Below, in pieces: positions 7,751-15,047 of a DNA stretch of 26,362 nucleotides. Below the pieces are notes generated by a model, which worked only from the letters and a program-made list of their open reading frames with translations, made no database searches and was not told the origin of the DNA. The stretch spans positions 1 to 26,362 of the forward strand of contig JADGAW010000006.1 of NCBI GenBank assembly GCA_015231815.1, written 5' to 3'. The translations under genes were made by a program, and so were the position numbers. Numbering within the stretch: the stretch's first letter is position 1; every line of letters begins with the position of its first letter. This DNA comes from Nitrospinota bacterium (GTDB lineage: Bacteria; Nitrospinota_A; JADGAW01).

Positions 7751-8662
7751 ATGAATATCAACCTATCAAAAAAAGAAATTCTCCTTGTAGATGACTGCCC
7801 TATGAACATTAAACTTCTTGGAGCACAACTCAAGGAACAGTATAACGTGAGATTTGCCACCAGTGGCGAAAAAGCTCTCGAAATTGCAAACTCGGGGAAC
7901 AGTCCCGACCTGATTCTTCTTGACATTGAAATGCCGGGAATGAACGGTTATGATGTGTGTAAAAAGCTCAAAGAAAATGATGCGACAATTAATATCCCGA
8001 TAATTTTCATTACGGGAAAAACCGGGGAGGAGGATGAGACAAAAGGTCTTGAACTGGGAGCAGTTGATTACATCACGAAACCATTTAGCCTCCCTATTGT
8101 AAACGCCCGTATAAAAACCCACCTAAACCTGAAGCATAAAAGCGATATTCTGGAAAAACTAACGTGTGTTGACGGTCTGACAAACATCTATAACCGTCGC
8201 AAACTTGATGAGTTCCTCAAGCAGGAATGGGATAGAGCAAGACGTGCTCAGTCAGTTCTTTCGGTAATTTTAATGGATGTGGACTTCTTTAAAAATTTCA
8301 ATGATAATTATGGTCATTCTGCAGGAGATGATTGCCTGATACGAGTGGCACAAGTTTTAGATAAAACACTCGTCAGGAACACTGACTTAGTTGCCCGTTA
8401 CGGCGGTGAAGAGTTTATTGCAGTATTGCCGGATACCAGTATTGAAAGAGCAATGGAGCTGGCAGAAAAAATAAGGGTTAATGTTGAGGAGCTTAACATC
8501 CCTCATTTATTTTCTCAAGTTTCAGATAAAGTTACCCTGAGTCTGGGAGTAGCAACAACTATCCCAACCTCATGTTCAGACCATACCGACCTCGTAAAAA
8601 ATGCTGATTCAGCACTTTATAAAGCAAAGGAAACAGGACGAAACAGAGTTGAAGGAGAATAA
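7751..8662 (+). CDS. Response regulator with receiver and GGDEF domains (diguanylate cyclase)
   Basis: A 303-residue cytoplasmic protein. I choose ATG 7751 because AAGGAGGGG at 7738-7746 is a strong ribosome binding site and overlaps the end of the kinase gene; an upstream in-frame start at 7712 would lie inside that gene. The receiver (residues 8-125) carries the phosphorylated Asp58 in LILLDIEMPGMNG and the conserved TKPF. The GGDEF domain (about 140-303) has the active-site motif as GGEEF (218-222), which is normally active. Five residues upstream lies the product-inhibition I-site RNTD (Arg209 to Asp212). It should make cyclic di-GMP from GTP when phosphorylated and be limited by its product. 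Only one base separates it from the kinase gene, so translational coupling and direct phosphotransfer are likely. Confidence 0.93.
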   Translation: MNINLSKKEILLVDDCPMNIKLLGAQLKEQYNVRFATSGEKALEIANSGNSPDLILLDIEMPGMNGYDVCKKLKENDATINIPIIFITGKTGEEDETKGLELGAVDYITKPFSLPIVNARIKTHLNLKHKSDILEKLTCVDGLTNIYNRRKLDEFLKQEWDRARRAQSVLSVILMDVDFFKNFNDNYGHSAGDDCLIRVAQVLDKTLVRNTDLVARYGGEEFIAVLPDTSIERAMELAEKIRVNVEELNIPHLFSQVSDKVTLSLGVATTIPTSCSDHTDLVKNADSALYKAKETGRNRVEGE

Positions 8663-8750
8663 AAAACCTCATTCCATCAAATTGCAAATTATTGTGGATC
8701 GAAAGATGAACTAATAAAAAGGGGATTAAAAAATCCAGTTACCTGAACAA

Positions 8751-11006
8751 CTACTTCAATTGTTCTCTTGCAATTAATGTCTGACCCAGAGAAATCCCGC
8801 CATCGTTGGCAGGTACTTGTGAATGAGCATGAACATCAAAACCTTTACCCTTCAAGGCAGTAATCGTTCCTTCCAATAAAAACATATTTTGGAATACCCC
8901 GCCGCTTAAAACCACCGTATTAATACCCGTTTCCTTTTTTGCTTTTAAAACAACTTCAGTAAACAGAACTACAAGGGTTGCATGAAACATCGTACTTATT
9001 TCACCGAAACTTTTTCCTGCCTTTAGCTCTTTTACTATTGATTTCACCAAAGTTGTAACTGAAATACGCTTGAGATCTTTATCGTCAACAATGGAAAATT
9101 CCAGAATATTTTCAGAAGAATGTTCCGCAGCCTGCATAAACTCAATTGCAGCCTGTCCTTCATAACGTATTTCCTGCCTTCCTCCGCACATTGCAGCTAC
9201 TGCGTCAAAGAGTCTTCCGCAACTACTGGTCAAAGGGGAATTTATATTATTTCCCACCATTTGAAGAATGGAGTTTATGTCATTGAGTTTAAGAAAGGGT
9301 ATTTCCGGTAAATCATTGCCATAAGTTTTGTATAAATAACTAACCGCTGTTCTCCAGGGAGCTTTTATCGCAGCGTCCCCCCCCGGTAAAGGCATTGGTT
9401 CAAAACAAGCAAAACGGTTGAACTCCTTGAAGTCGCCAATTAAAACTTCACCTCCCCAGATGGTTTTGTCCGTTCCATATCCCGTTCCGTCCATGATTAA
9501 ACCGATAACTGGTTCGCTCAGGTTATTTTCCGCCATACACGAGGCAAGATGGGCGTGATGATGCTGAACTCCTATAAGCTTCACCTCTTGTTGTTCCAAT
9601 GCCCACTGGGTTGAAAGATAACCGGGATGCAAGTCGTAAGCGATCACTTCCGGTTTTGCCTCAAAAAGTCTTTCCAGATGTTTCGCTGTTGACTGAAAAA
9701 AATTATATGCCTCAATATTTTCTAAATCACCAATATGCTGACTCATAATCGCCTGATTTCTCCCGAGCAAACAAAGAGTGTTTTTTAATTCTCCTCCTGT
9801 TCCCAGAACAGTTAACCCGTCAGACTGAACAAAAATTGGTTGAGGAATAAAACCTCTGCTTCTTCTTATTTGTCGGGTTTTATTTGCAAGATGAATTACA
9901 ACGGAATCATCACTTCGGATATAAATATCCCGGTTGTGAACAAGAAAAAAATCAGCAATATTGTTTAACCGCTGAAAAGCCTCGTTATTGTCAATACATA
10001 TTGGTTCATCACTATAGTTGGCACTGGTCATAACCAAAGCTTTGAAAGCAAAACTCATGAGCATATACTGTAAAGGGGTATAGGGAAGCATAATTCCCCG
10101 CCTGTTATTTCCAGGAGCCAATGATTTTGAAAGAGAATTGTTCAATTTTGTATTGAGCAAAACAATGGGGGTTTGTCTTGAACATAAAAGAAGTTCCTCT
10201 TCCTCACTTATTTCTGCAAGGTTTTTTGCCGACTCAATATTATTCACCATAATTGCAAAGGGTTTTTCCTCTCGCCCTTTTCTTGTTCTCAGGAGAGTTA
10301 CTGCATCGTCATTACATGCGTCAACGGCAAGATGGAAACCACCCAGACCTTTTATTGCAACAATCTTTCCCTGTTTGAGAAGTTCGGCAGTAGCTTCAAC
10401 AGGGTCATTTGAGACAACTTTATTTTTCATTGAATCAAGAAGTTCAACATGAGGACCACAATCGGGACAAGCGTTTGGCTGGGCGTGATATCTTCTATTG
10501 TCGGGACTGTCATACTCTGCCTGACACTTCTTACACATGGTGAAATGTTTCATTGAGGTATAAGGTCTGTCGTAAGGAATATTTTCAATAATTGTGTAAC
10601 GGGGGCCACAATTTGTACAGTTAATAAAGGGGTAGAGGTAACGTCGGTTATCTTTATCAAACATTTCCTCGAGACAATCCTTACAAACCGCAGTATCAGG
10701 TGAAATCAAGGTGGTTACTTTTGAATGCCCGTTGGATTGCAGAATGGTAAAGTTTTTATCTCCTACAAGAGGGATTTCTTGAGAGATTATTTTTGTAATA
10801 ACCGAAAGTGGCGGTGCTTTTTCCTTTAAGTCATTTAAGAATGCCTGGGTTTTCTTCTTTTCTCCTTCAACTTCAATTTCCACTCCCTCGGAAGAATTAC
10901 TTACAAAACCTGTGAGATGTTCTCTTTTGGCAAGGTTTGCGGCAAATGGTCGAAAGCCAACCCCTTGTACAATACCTTCAACATGAATTTCTAAACGCTG
11001 TTTCAT
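8751..11006 (-). CDS. hypF: Carbamoyltransferase HypF ([NiFe]-hydrogenase maturation)
   Basis: A 751-residue protein, the usual HypF length. HypF uses carbamoyl phosphate and ATP to carbamoylate the C-terminal cysteine of HypE, the first step toward the cyanide ligands of the [NiFe] site. Domains: acylphosphatase (1-90) with Arg19 in VQGVGFRPF and Asn37; two zinc fingers with Cys108, Cys111, Cys130, Cys133 and Cys158, Cys161, Cys180, Cys183; a YrdC-like nucleotide domain (about 200-390); and a Kae1-like domain with the HHHAH metal-binding motif (482-486) and SGGVFQN near the C-terminus. It starts 15 bases after the DUF2851 gene. No other hyp or hydrogenase gene is in the window, so the partner genes must be elsewhere. 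No clear ribosome binding site precedes the start; CTCCTT there is on the wrong strand. Confidence 0.96.
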   Translation of the reverse strand: MKQRLEIHVEGIVQGVGFRPFAANLAKREHLTGFVSNSSEGVEIEVEGEKKKTQAFLNDLKEKAPPLSVITKIISQEIPLVGDKNFTILQSNGHSKVTTLISPDTAVCKDCLEEMFDKDNRRYLYPFINCTNCGPRYTIIENIPYDRPYTSMKHFTMCKKCQAEYDSPDNRRYHAQPNACPDCGPHVELLDSMKNKVVSNDPVEATAELLKQGKIVAIKGLGGFHLAVDACNDDAVTLLRTRKGREEKPFAIMVNNIESAKNLAEISEEEELLLCSRQTPIVLLNTKLNNSLSKSLAPGNNRRGIMLPYTPLQYMLMSFAFKALVMTSANYSDEPICIDNNEAFQRLNNIADFFLVHNRDIYIRSDDSVVIHLANKTRQIRRSRGFIPQPIFVQSDGLTVLGTGGELKNTLCLLGRNQAIMSQHIGDLENIEAYNFFQSTAKHLERLFEAKPEVIAYDLHPGYLSTQWALEQQEVKLIGVQHHHAHLASCMAENNLSEPVIGLIMDGTGYGTDKTIWGGEVLIGDFKEFNRFACFEPMPLPGGDAAIKAPWRTAVSYLYKTYGNDLPEIPFLKLNDINSILQMVGNNINSPLTSSCGRLFDAVAAMCGGRQEIRYEGQAAIEFMQAAEHSSENILEFSIVDDKDLKRISVTTLVKSIVKELKAGKSFGEISTMFHATLVVLFTEVVLKAKKETGINTVVLSGGVFQNMFLLEGTITALKGKGFDVHAHSQVPANDGGISLGQTLIAREQLK

Positions 11007-11021
11007 AAGGAGATTTCAAAT

Positions 11022-12353
11022 TTATGGTTCTGGTCTGAAAATACAACTTTCACAACTAATATCCCGATACATGCAAAAATTGTCGTAAAGCCAGAGAAGT
11101 CCCTGCTTTTGAAAAAGATTAAGGCTCAGCGCATTAAAATCTTTTCCCTGCGCAAAAAAGGAAAGTTTGCTGTTTTTTTGCGTTGGAAATTTAAGCAAGC
11201 TGAATTTTTCGAGTAAATCTTTTTTACTGAGGTTTTTCTTCTTAACTATCGTCCAGGGAATTAAGGCATCAATTGCAATATTTTCCAGCATACTATCACT
11301 GTATTCCAAAGAATAGTTTTTAAAAAATGGTGCGATAAATTCATGCAGTGATTGAGGGATTTTCACTTTAACAATGAAGATTTTCCTTAACTCCTTAATA
11401 TCCATGTCGCTTTTACTAACTGTTTTGGATAAGGAGGAAATGTTCATTGAACGCACAAGACAGGCAAATTGCAAAAATCTTATTGCAGGAGCATTTTGAG
11501 GTCGATTTCCGGTAATTGACCAGGGAGAATAGGTTAGCTCCTTAAAAGCATGTTTTTTCTTCAACCTCTCCCACTGAGAGAAATATTCAAGCAATTTTTC
11601 CCTAAAGCCCTCCTGATTCCCTTTTTTTTCCAAAAGGAAATGGAGCAACCGACTTGAACCACAAAGAGCAATAAACATCTCCTCAATATTGAGTTTTTTG
11701 CACATCTCAATATTTTGCACCACGTTTATTCCAGCGTTCAAAAAAATATCGCTGTTTTTTACCTGACCATGAACTCTTAAGATTAACAATAAAAGGGCTA
11801 TTGTCTCATTGTTGGCTATCTCATGAATTCTTTTACCTTTTTCCTTAAGTTTTTTAAATCCCGCATCACTTAAGTCCTCATAAATGGTTTTATTCCAGTT
11901 AGCTACTGCCCTACAACGTTCAGCAACATTTCTCTGCGGTATTTTTCTTCGGGTTTTTTCCTTTTCTGTTGGATTAATTTGAACATTGAGAAAGGGTTTG
12001 TATTCCAAACCGGAGAGGTCGGTATCATTAATTTCAAAAACATGAAGTCTTACGTGTGAGTAGGCACTGTTTTTCTGATGCCCATGCCGAAGCCAATCTG
12101 ATGCTCTCACATGTATTTCAACATCCCCCGTATGTACTTTCTTGGATTTATTAAGGAGAAAAAAGCAGTTTTTATAATCAGGTCCTTCCCCGAAGTTTCT
12201 AATACCGGGGGAAAGGATATGAATTACATCTCCACTTTCAGAGGTAATTTTTTTATTTTTTATTGATTCCCAAAAGGGGTATAAGAGGAATTCAGAGAGG
12301 AAACGTTCCTGATTTACTTCAAAAAATTCGGAATTTAGAGTTTCTCGTAACAT
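11022..12353 (-). CDS. DUF2851 family protein
   Basis: A 443-residue protein recognised as DUF2851 by the conserved N-terminal block: GPDYKNC, then TGDVEIHV followed by SDWLRHGH and the HVRLHVFE strand (roughly residues 57-110). The family has no established biochemical function; the conserved acidic, His and Arg residues of this block could suggest a nuclease-like or metal-binding site, but that is a guess. The C-terminus carries a cysteine cluster (CMYRDISCESC). It sits between the Fe-S carrier gene upstream and hypF downstream, with a 15-base gap to hypF, so it is probably cotranscribed with hypF. No ribosome binding site is evident before ATG 12353. No signal peptide or membrane segment is seen. 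Confidence 0.8.
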   Translation of the reverse strand: MLRETLNSEFFEVNQERFLSEFLLYPFWESIKNKKITSESGDVIHILSPGIRNFGEGPDYKNCFFLLNKSKKVHTGDVEIHVRASDWLRHGHQKNSAYSHVRLHVFEINDTDLSGLEYKPFLNVQINPTEKEKTRRKIPQRNVAERCRAVANWNKTIYEDLSDAGFKKLKEKGKRIHEIANNETIALLLLILRVHGQVKNSDIFLNAGINVVQNIEMCKKLNIEEMFIALCGSSRLLHFLLEKKGNQEGFREKLLEYFSQWERLKKKHAFKELTYSPWSITGNRPQNAPAIRFLQFACLVRSMNISSLSKTVSKSDMDIKELRKIFIVKVKIPQSLHEFIAPFFKNYSLEYSDSMLENIAIDALIPWTIVKKKNLSKKDLLEKFSLLKFPTQKNSKLSFFAQGKDFNALSLNLFQKQGLLWLYDNFCMYRDISCESCIFRPEP

Positions 12354-12407
12354 AATCGACTACAGGGAGCATGATAGCTACCTGTCCCCTTGGTTTAATC
12401 TTCAGAA

Positions 12408-12438
12408 TTTTCCCCACCATATACGTCGATGGGGAAAA
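12408..12438 (-). terminator. Hairpin just downstream of the Nfu gene (possible terminator)
   Basis: TTTTCCCCA (12408-12416) and TGGGGAAAA (12430-12438) form a perfect 9-bp stem, extendable to 12 bp with two G-T pairs on the minus-strand transcript. It begins 12 bases after the Nfu stop codon. The U-rich run lies in the stem rather than after it, so termination may be partial, allowing readthrough into DUF2851 and hypF. Confidence 0.4.
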
Positions 12439-12449
12439 CCTGAAATGAT

Positions 12450-12671
12450 TTATACAGCTACAACTTCCGTAACTCCTGGAACTTCTTCTTTTAAACGGGT
12501 TTCAATACCAAATTTTAATGTCATCATAGCACTCGGGCACGAGCCACAAGCACCACGTAACTTAACTTGAACAACTCCGTTTTCGTCAACGCCGACAAAA
12601 TCGACATCTCCACCATCCATTTGAAGACCAGGCCTTACTTTTTCTAAAGCTGCCTTAATTTCTTCTTCCAT
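12450..12671 (-). CDS. Nfu-type Fe-S cluster carrier (NifU C-terminal domain)
   Basis: A 73-residue protein that is just a NifU C-terminal domain. It carries the GACGSCPSA motif, with Cys42 and Cys45 binding a bridging [4Fe-4S] cluster between two monomers, plus MDGGDV near residue 18. Such proteins receive clusters from the ISC or SUF scaffold and pass them to target proteins. It starts 14 bases after the ferredoxin gene, with GGAGA ahead of ATG 12671, and is clearly in one operon with it. The natural guess is that it supplies clusters to the ferredoxin or to another Fe-S enzyme. It lacks the A-type N-terminal domain of E. coli NfuA and the NifU scaffold domain. Confidence 0.9.
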   Translation of the reverse strand: MEEEIKAALEKVRPGLQMDGGDVDFVGVDENGVVQVKLRGACGSCPSAMMTLKFGIETRLKEEVPGVTEVVAV

Positions 12672-12685
12672 GTAATAATCTCCAG

Positions 12686-12931
12686 TTAGCCAGCAAGTTT
12701 TTCTTTCTTTGCCAATAATTCATCCTGTGTTTCTTCATTGTTTGGATCCTTTTCAATACAATCGACAGGACAAACTTCCACACATTGAGGCTCTTCAAAG
12801 TGGCCAACACACTCAGTGCATTTATCCGGCTCAATTTCGTATTGATCATCTCCTTCTGCAATTGCTTCATTAGGACATTCCGGTTCACAAACACCACAGT
12901 TAACACACTCATCTGTAATAATTAAAGCCAA
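12686..12931 (-). CDS. Chromatium-type 2[4Fe-4S] ferredoxin
   Basis: An 81-residue electron carrier. I set the start at TTG 12931, giving MALIITDECVNCG, the standard beginning of this family, because a full-strength ribosome binding site lies eight bases upstream. An alternative GTG at 12940 lies inside that site and adds only three residues. Cluster 1 ligands are Cys9, Cys12, Cys15 and one of the second-cluster cysteines; the second motif, Cys38-x2-Cys41-x8-Cys50-x3-Cys54, has the insertion typical of the Allochromatium vinosum/YfhL group, and Cys19 and Cys58 complete the set. A lysine- and glutamate-rich C-terminal helix follows. Such ferredoxins have low reduction potentials. It heads the operon ferredoxin, Nfu, DUF2851, HypF. 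Confidence 0.93.
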   Translation of the reverse strand: MALIITDECVNCGVCEPECPNEAIAEGDDQYEIEPDKCTECVGHFEEPQCVEVCPVDCIEKDPNNEETQDELLAKKEKLAG

Positions 12932-12936
12932 TACGT

Positions 12937-12946
12937 TCACCTCCTC
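12937..12946 (-). promoter_or_regulatory. Strong ribosome binding site that fixes the ferredoxin TTG start
   Basis: On the minus strand this reads GAGGAGGTGA, a near-complete match to the 16S rRNA anti-Shine-Dalgarno end. It ends six bases before TTG 12931. It is stronger than any other ribosome binding site noticed here and may offset the weak start codon. Confidence 0.75.
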
Positions 12947-13083
12947 TCAGGAATTTTAAAAGTTCACAATTATTTAAAAATAATTATACACAATAAGGCT
13001 TTTTGATTCTTTTGATTATAAACAAAAGAGAGCTATTCTTTTCGTTAAAGTTTTTATAATTAAATCTCTCTGCAGTATCATTT

Positions 13084-14976
13084 TTATCGAAAGATATATT
13101 TTTCTGCAATCTTTCTCTTGGATTTATCACTAAGAATATGAAATGTTTTAATTTTCCTCATTTTTTCCCGTGGGAAAAAACCAAGGGGCATATAAATTAT
13201 GGTTACAGAATAGAGACGGGCAAACTGCTGCATCATTATTGATGGTTTCTTGGGAGCTACATATACGACATATCTGTCCAATGAGAAAGCAATTCCTGCA
13301 GCAAGCAGTCGTTCATATTTGTTTTCGAAATAACTGAGCTCTCGCAATGTCCATATATCCAAAAGCCTTCCGGGGGGAAAACTCAGTAAAAAACCTCCAT
13401 ATTGACACTCAAAAATCCCTGGTCCGATTTGTTTTTTCTCTTTTTCTGAAGCATAAAAAGCCATATCTGATTCCTGATTGTGCTCTCCAAGCCAGGTCAT
13501 TTTATAAGGATATTTTTCCTCTTTATCATCATGGTCGAAAATGATAACCACTGACCCAAATCCTTCCTCAATTTTTTTTTCTTCCTTAACATAAATCTTT
13601 TGGTCAAAAAGTTGGTTTTTAATGGTTTCCCGAAAATCAATACCATCATAAAGAGAGGTAATAAACGGGCTTGTAGTTGTCAGTTCTTCGTTTAGTTTAT
13701 ACTGTGCTCTTTGTTTAATTGTTTCACCAAAGTTTTCTACATCTACATCTTCAGGCTGATAGCTACAGATAGAATGGGGGTTGAGCTCATCATCGGTAAC
13801 CATATCCTCCTGTCGATTAAATACTTTTCTAAAAAACCTGCTTTTATTTAATTCTTTTTTATGAAACACAATTCTTTTGGTGTCAAACCCCAAATCTTCC
13901 AAAGTAACAGTTCTGATGTTATATTTGTTTTGCGGAGGATTCCAAGGGTAGGTTGTAGCATTTTGCCAAAGAAGAAATGCAAAGTCATCATCGAAACAAT
14001 TTCTTGCCGAAATGGTCAGGTGATAAATACTTGGAACGATTGAGCCGTAAATTCTTGCGTAGTTACGACAATATTTAATAAAGTTTTTGATGCTGTTTTG
14101 GTTAATTTTTTCAGAAATTTCCTTTTCATAGTCCTCTATGGTTTTCCATAAAAGATGGTTTATAACATCCTCCTTATTTACGGGGAGTAAGCCGATATAG
14201 TTTTTATCTGCTTCTTTAATTTCGGTGGTAAATACCTTAAACTGTTTGAATTCGCTTTCATGAACTTTCACCGATTTCTTTTTTGCTTTTCTTTTTCCAG
14301 AGCGACTGAGCTCATAAGCTGAGGAAATATATGCTCCTTCAAGAAGAATTGTAGAAACTGATTCTTCAGAAAGAAAATTAATTGCAATACTATCTGGTTT
14401 TTGAAACTTCAGAAGGTCATACGGTTTGCCTGCTTTCTTATCTAAAAGGGTTTTAATTCTGAAGCTATGGGCTATTCCAACAACAAAGAGTGCCTTTTCC
14501 TTTTCATCTGCCTGTTGAAGTTCCCACGCCATATGCTCTTCCCGACATTTGTCATGTTTTGATTTCTTTATTCGCTTGAAATGAGGAGTTAAGAGTTCGA
14601 GGAATTTTTCATACCCCATCTGATAAACACAATAACTATCCGGGACTTTATCCAGATAATGAACGGTTGTTTCACCTCCCATAATATCAGTGAAGTGTAG
14701 AGGTATTTTAAGTTCTAGAGCAGTTCTGATTGCTTCGATGAAAGGGTCGCATGGTTCTACAAGAAGCAGGGACTCCTTTTCATCCTTTACATAACTTACA
14801 ACAGAAACTGCTGGCAAATAATTTACCGCTTCCAGAATCTTATCTTTCAGGAAGAAAGGAAGTTCAATGTAAATCTTTTTATAGTTTCCTTCAATGATTT
14901 GTTTCCTGAGTTCCTGAGTAAACTCCAGTTTATAGTGAAAGACAGGGAAAATGTCTATGTTGCCGGATTGTAACAT
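13084..14976 (-). CDS. Uncharacterised protein with TraB/TIKI/ChaN-like N-terminal domain
   Basis: I do not recognise this 630-residue protein as a named family. Its first 180 residues follow the pattern of the TraB/TIKI/EreA/ChaN-like fold: a His after an early strand (PVFHY, His14), an acid after the next strand (YIELP, Glu38), an EPCDP segment (74-78), HFTDIMG (94-100), a REEHMA helix (145-150) resembling the family's R-N-x-x-M-A, and a closing VVGIAH (165-170). That matches the usual His, Glu, Arg, His set, so a metal-dependent hydrolase or esterase-like activity is possible. Residues 230-245 are lysine-rich. The C-terminal 200 residues look alpha/beta (VVIIFDHDDKEE; LLSFPPGRLLDIW). It lacks signal peptide and membrane helices. 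It follows the ClpX-like gene with a 71-base gap and is probably cotranscribed; a functional pair is my inference. Confidence 0.6.
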   Translation of the reverse strand: MLQSGNIDIFPVFHYKLEFTQELRKQIIEGNYKKIYIELPFFLKDKILEAVNYLPAVSVVSYVKDEKESLLLVEPCDPFIEAIRTALELKIPLHFTDIMGGETTVHYLDKVPDSYCVYQMGYEKFLELLTPHFKRIKKSKHDKCREEHMAWELQQADEKEKALFVVGIAHSFRIKTLLDKKAGKPYDLLKFQKPDSIAINFLSEESVSTILLEGAYISSAYELSRSGKRKAKKKSVKVHESEFKQFKVFTTEIKEADKNYIGLLPVNKEDVINHLLWKTIEDYEKEISEKINQNSIKNFIKYCRNYARIYGSIVPSIYHLTISARNCFDDDFAFLLWQNATTYPWNPPQNKYNIRTVTLEDLGFDTKRIVFHKKELNKSRFFRKVFNRQEDMVTDDELNPHSICSYQPEDVDVENFGETIKQRAQYKLNEELTTTSPFITSLYDGIDFRETIKNQLFDQKIYVKEEKKIEEGFGSVVIIFDHDDKEEKYPYKMTWLGEHNQESDMAFYASEKEKKQIGPGIFECQYGGFLLSFPPGRLLDIWTLRELSYFENKYERLLAAGIAFSLDRYVVYVAPKKPSIMMQQFARLYSVTIIYMPLGFFPREKMRKIKTFHILSDKSKRKIAEKYIFR

Positions 14977-15047
14977 GTAATTTAATTGGGATTAATGAGC
15001 CACATTTTGGCTTCATGTATGGAAGTATCTATGAAAATAACTATCGA

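Noticed and set aside
8721..8736. GGATT/AATCC hairpin between the diguanylate cyclase gene and hypF.
   Set aside because: Only five base pairs and no T tract, so it is too weak to call a terminator.
12362..12385. Imperfect hairpin ACAGGGAGC/GCTACCTGT just ahead of the DUF2851 start.
   Set aside because: One mismatch and no known motif; could affect translation but nothing in the sequence supports a specific role.
12655..12912. An 85-codon minus-strand frame overlapping the ferredoxin gene.
   Set aside because: It is out of frame with a clear ferredoxin, has no ribosome binding site and looks like no family.
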